Shown: one piece after another, positions 6,446 through 8,346 of the stretch
How the letters are laid out: each line of letters begins with the position of its first letter
Position numbering within the stretch: position 1 is the stretch's first letter
Assembly: GCA_017431185.1 (NCBI GenBank)
Contig: JAFRLP010000214.1
Span: 1 to 8,346, forward strand
Direction: 5' to 3'
Length of the DNA: 8,346 nucleotides
Source of the DNA: Victivallales bacterium
Lineage (GTDB): Bacteria; Verrucomicrobiota; Lentisphaeria; Oligosphaerales; Oligosphaeraceae
The notes under the pieces: model-generated
Database searches by the model: none
Told to the model about the DNA's origin: nothing
The model's input: the letters and a program-made list of their open reading frames with translations, nothing else
Made by a program: the position numbers and the translations under genes

Positions 6446-7789
6446 ATGACAAAAATCACGTTTATGGGTGCTGGCAGTTCGGTGTTCGCCAAGAACATCA
6501 TCGGCGACTGCCTGCTGACCGAAAGTCTCAAGGACGCACAGTATGCCCTGTATGACATAGACCAGGACAGGTTGGACGAGGCGCACCGCATGGCCGTCAA
6601 CCTGAACAACACCCTCAACGGCGGAAAAGCCGACATCATCCCCTATCTGGCTGTGCGCAACCGCCGCACCGCCCTCCGCGGAGCGGACTTCGTGATATGC
6701 ACCATCCAGGTCGGCGGCTACGAGCCGTCCACCGTGGTGGATTTTGACATTCCGCGCAAGTACGGACTGGGCATGACCATGGGTGACACGGCGGGCATCG
6801 GGGCCATCTTCCGTGCCCTGCGCACCGTCAAGATTCTGGAGGGCTTCGCGAACGACGTGCGCGCCGTCTGCCCCAATGCGCTGTTCCTCAACTACACCGC
6901 CCCCATGGGCGCCTTGACCGGCTACCTGCTGCGCAAGGGGGGCATCCGCTGCGTCGGCCTGTGCAACTCCGTCCAGACAGCCGTTTCCACCCTGCTGAAT
7001 GAACTGGAACTTGACCAGAAGTACTCCCAAGTCACCTGGAGGGCGGCGGGGGTCAACCAGATGAGCTGGCTGCTCTCCATCGCCAAAAACGGGAAAGACC
7101 TCTACCCCGAAATCAAGAAGGCAGCCGACAAGAAAAACCGCGCGGCCCGGAAAAAGGACGGAGAAAAGCATGACGACATGGTCCGCTTCGAGATCATGCG
7201 CCATTTCGGCTACTACCCCACCGGCTCCTCTGACGAACTGGCCGAGATGATGCCGTATTTCCTGCGCGGACGCTCCCCCGAACTCACCGAGGAACTCAAT
7301 GTCCACACGGAAAAATACCCCGCCCTCTGCGTCGAGAACATCAGCCAGTGGCGAAAAATGCGTGACGAGGTCCTCGCCAAGAAAAAACTCACACACACCA
7401 GGTCCCTGGAATACGCGGCCCCCATCATGGACGCCATCCTGACCGACCGCCCCTGCGAGGTTCACGGCAACATCCTGAACAATGGGCTCATCGACAACCT
7501 GCCGTCCAACGCCGTAGTGGAGGTTCCCTGCATGGTCAACCGCAATGGCGTGCAGGGATGCCGCGTCGGGGAGCTTCCCCTGGTATGCGCCACCCTCAAC
7601 CAGCAGCAGATCAACACGCAGTTGCTGACCATCGAGGCTGCCCACACCCACTCCCGCGACCTGGTGTATCAGGCCGCCATGCTGGACCCGCATCTGGCCT
7701 CCGAACTTCCCCTTGACGAAATCCGCGCCCTCTGTGACGACCTCTTTGACGCCCATACCCGCGATGGTATGATCACTGACTACGCATGA
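6446..7789 (+). CDS. Glycoside hydrolase family 4 homologue (alpha-galactosidase/galacturonidase-like), atypical active site
   Basis: This 447-residue cytosolic protein resembles GH4 enzymes such as MelA, which cleave glycosides through an NAD-dependent oxidation-elimination route using a divalent metal. The N-terminal Rossmann motif FMGAGSSVFAKN (6-17), YDIDQDRL (36-43), VGGYEP (89-94) and LRTVKIL (125-131) fit closely, and length matches the family (about 430-480). The C-terminal part keeps GNILNNGLIDNLP (341-353) and YQAAMLDPH (408-416). Several usual active-site positions differ: Asn174 and Gln205 occur where MelA-like proteins have His (CHS, NHM), Ala152 replaces Asn in the NPM motif, and Glu264 replaces His in SSEH. 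Metal-binding Cys173 is kept. The start at 6446 is preferred over the ATG at 6380 because the Rossmann strand begins there and AAAGG ends 8 bases before it. Family membership is sure; activity and substrate are not, and a changed or lost activity is possible. Confidence 0.9.
   Translation: MTKITFMGAGSSVFAKNIIGDCLLTESLKDAQYALYDIDQDRLDEAHRMAVNLNNTLNGGKADIIPYLAVRNRRTALRGADFVICTIQVGGYEPSTVVDFDIPRKYGLGMTMGDTAGIGAIFRALRTVKILEGFANDVRAVCPNALFLNYTAPMGALTGYLLRKGGIRCVGLCNSVQTAVSTLLNELELDQKYSQVTWRAAGVNQMSWLLSIAKNGKDLYPEIKKAADKKNRAARKKDGEKHDDMVRFEIMRHFGYYPTGSSDELAEMMPYFLRGRSPELTEELNVHTEKYPALCVENISQWRKMRDEVLAKKKLTHTRSLEYAAPIMDAILTDRPCEVHGNILNNGLIDNLPSNAVVEVPCMVNRNGVQGCRVGELPLVCATLNQQQINTQLLTIEAAHTHSRDLVYQAAMLDPHLASELPLDEIRALCDDLFDAHTRDGMITDYA
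7746..7773 (+). promoter_or_regulatory. Predicted mreB promoter inside the end of the GH4 gene
   Basis: TTGACG (7746-7751) is followed after 16 bases by TATGAT (7768-7773), which is preceded by TG in the extended -10 arrangement (TGG-TATGAT). Both boxes match five of six consensus bases. Transcription would start near 7780, giving a leader of about 60 bases before the mreB ATG. The sequence also encodes the last residues of the GH4 homologue. Confidence 0.5.
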
Positions 7790-7796
7790 ATCCCAG

Positions 7797-7819
7797 GCTT
7801 CCATCAACATAAAGGAAGC
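7797..7819 (+). other. Hairpin between the GH4 homologue and mreB
   Basis: GCTTCC (7797-7802) pairs with GGAAGC (7814-7819) around an 11-base AT-rich loop. No T-run follows, so it does not look like an intrinsic terminator. It would lie in the mreB leader just ahead of the ribosome site and might affect mRNA stability or translation. The stem is short and may be fortuitous. Confidence 0.25.
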
Positions 7820-7840
7820 AATCCCAAGGAGTGTCAAGCC

Positions 7841-8346
7841 ATGCCCAATTTCCTGTCCGGTTTTCTGACCAGAATCTTCCATAACGACATTGGCATAGAC
7901 CTGGGTACAATGAATACCCTGATTTTTGCGCGTGGGCGTGGCATCGTGCTCAATGAGCCCACGGTTGTGGCGGTGAATTCCACCAACAGCGAGGTTCTGG
8001 CCGTTGGACGGGAGGCCAAGAAGATGCTGGGGGTCGTGCCCGGCAACATCACCGCTGTGCGCCCCATGCGCAAAGGGGTCATCAAGGACCCGCACGTGAC
8101 CGACAAGATGCTTCGCCGTTTCATGGAGATGATATCCAGTCCGCTGTGCCTGATGCGCCCGCGCGTCGTGGTGGCGGTCCCCTCCCGCATCACCGATGTG
8201 GAGAGCCAGGCGGAAATCGAATGCTTCAAGCGCGCCGGGGCGCGGGAAGTGAGGCTGGTGGAGGAACCCTTTGCCGCCGCAGTCGGCGCAGGGCTCCCCG
8301 TGGCCAACCCGACCGCCAACATGATTGTCGATATCGGCGGCGGCAC
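7841..8346 (+). CDS. mreB: Rod shape-determining protein MreB, 3'-truncated by window edge
   Basis: This is the first 168 residues (about half) of MreB, the bacterial actin homologue that forms membrane-bound filaments guiding lateral cell-wall synthesis. The N-terminal stretch FLSGFLTRIF (4-13) could be the amphipathic membrane-binding helix. IDLGTMNTLIF (19-29) is the first phosphate-binding loop, with Met where DLGTANT is usual. IVLNEPTVVAV, AVGREAKKMLG, PGNITAVRPM and GVIKD follow in the family order. AGAREV, VEEPFAAAVGAGLP (140-153) and VDIGGG (163-168, second phosphate loop) close the visible part. The helix at about 121-131 (ESQAEIECFKR) departs from the common VE+RAV pattern. AAGGAG (7826-7831) ends 9 bases before the ATG. 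The gene lies 51 bases after the GH4 homologue. In many bacteria mreC and mreD follow; they would lie beyond the window. Confidence 0.95.
   Translation, partial: MPNFLSGFLTRIFHNDIGIDLGTMNTLIFARGRGIVLNEPTVVAVNSTNSEVLAVGREAKKMLGVVPGNITAVRPMRKGVIKDPHVTDKMLRRFMEMISSPLCLMRPRVVVAVPSRITDVESQAEIECFKRAGAREVRLVEEPFAAAVGAGLPVANPTANMIVDIGGG

Noticed and set aside
6112..6639. Minus-strand open frame of 175 codons over the divergent region
   Set aside because: It runs out of frame through the permease start and both promoters and has no recognisable domain.
6389..8095. Minus-strand open frame of 568 codons opposite the GH4 homologue and mreB
   Set aside because: It spans two well-supported plus-strand genes and their gap, has no recognisable motif and shows antisense-type composition.
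1..8346. CRISPR array, insertion sequence, tRNA, rRNA or riboswitch
   Set aside because: No regularly spaced repeats, transposase motifs, terminal repeats, tRNA-like cloverleaf or known riboswitch core were seen. The only long similarity is between the two symporter genes.

Overview
The window is a GC-rich, densely coded bacterial segment with five protein genes plus a sixth cut off at the right edge. An LPS-export type permease (LptF/LptG family) implies a Gram-negative envelope, and MreB implies a cell with an actin-like cytoskeleton. Long sodium:solute symporters with a C-terminal extension, next to a CBM9-like lipoprotein, recall the PVC superphylum (Lentisphaerota, Kiritimatiellota or Planctomycetota). 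This placement is an impression from gene style only; there is no rRNA or other phylogenetic marker apart from the partial mreB.

Layout. Positions 1-1800 (+) hold the C-terminal part of a large SSS-family symporter. Positions 1923-4202 (+) hold a complete 759-residue paralogue. Positions 4254-5054 (+) encode a lipoprotein with a CBM9/DOMON-like domain. These three genes run the same way with gaps of 122 and 51 bases and look like one transcription unit for capture and sodium-driven uptake of an organic solute. Convergent to them is an LptF/LptG-type permease (5114-6217, -) that starts with TTG. An AT-rich divergent control region (6218-6445) carries a good promoter-like sequence for each side, a direct repeat and a dyad. 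To its right lie a cytosolic NAD-dependent glycoside hydrolase family 4 homologue (6446-7789, +) and the first half of mreB (7841-8346, +).

How the genes may fit together (inference). The two symporters and the lipoprotein may form a nutrient-uptake module. The GH4 homologue could cut an imported glycoside in the cytosol, but it sits in a separate unit, so a link to the symporters is unproven. lptF/G and mreB are envelope and cell-shape genes. mreB has its own promoter-like sequence inside the end of the GH4 gene, so its expression need not follow GH4.

The most interesting points are: (1) the GH4 homologue has lost several residues usually needed to bind metal and substrate, while its NAD fold and overall length are intact; (2) the two symporters share a fast-diverging hydrophilic insert but an invariant C-terminal tail; (3) the divergent control region is well organised. 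I saw no mobile element, CRISPR array, tRNA or rRNA. No clearly novel defence or genetic system is visible.
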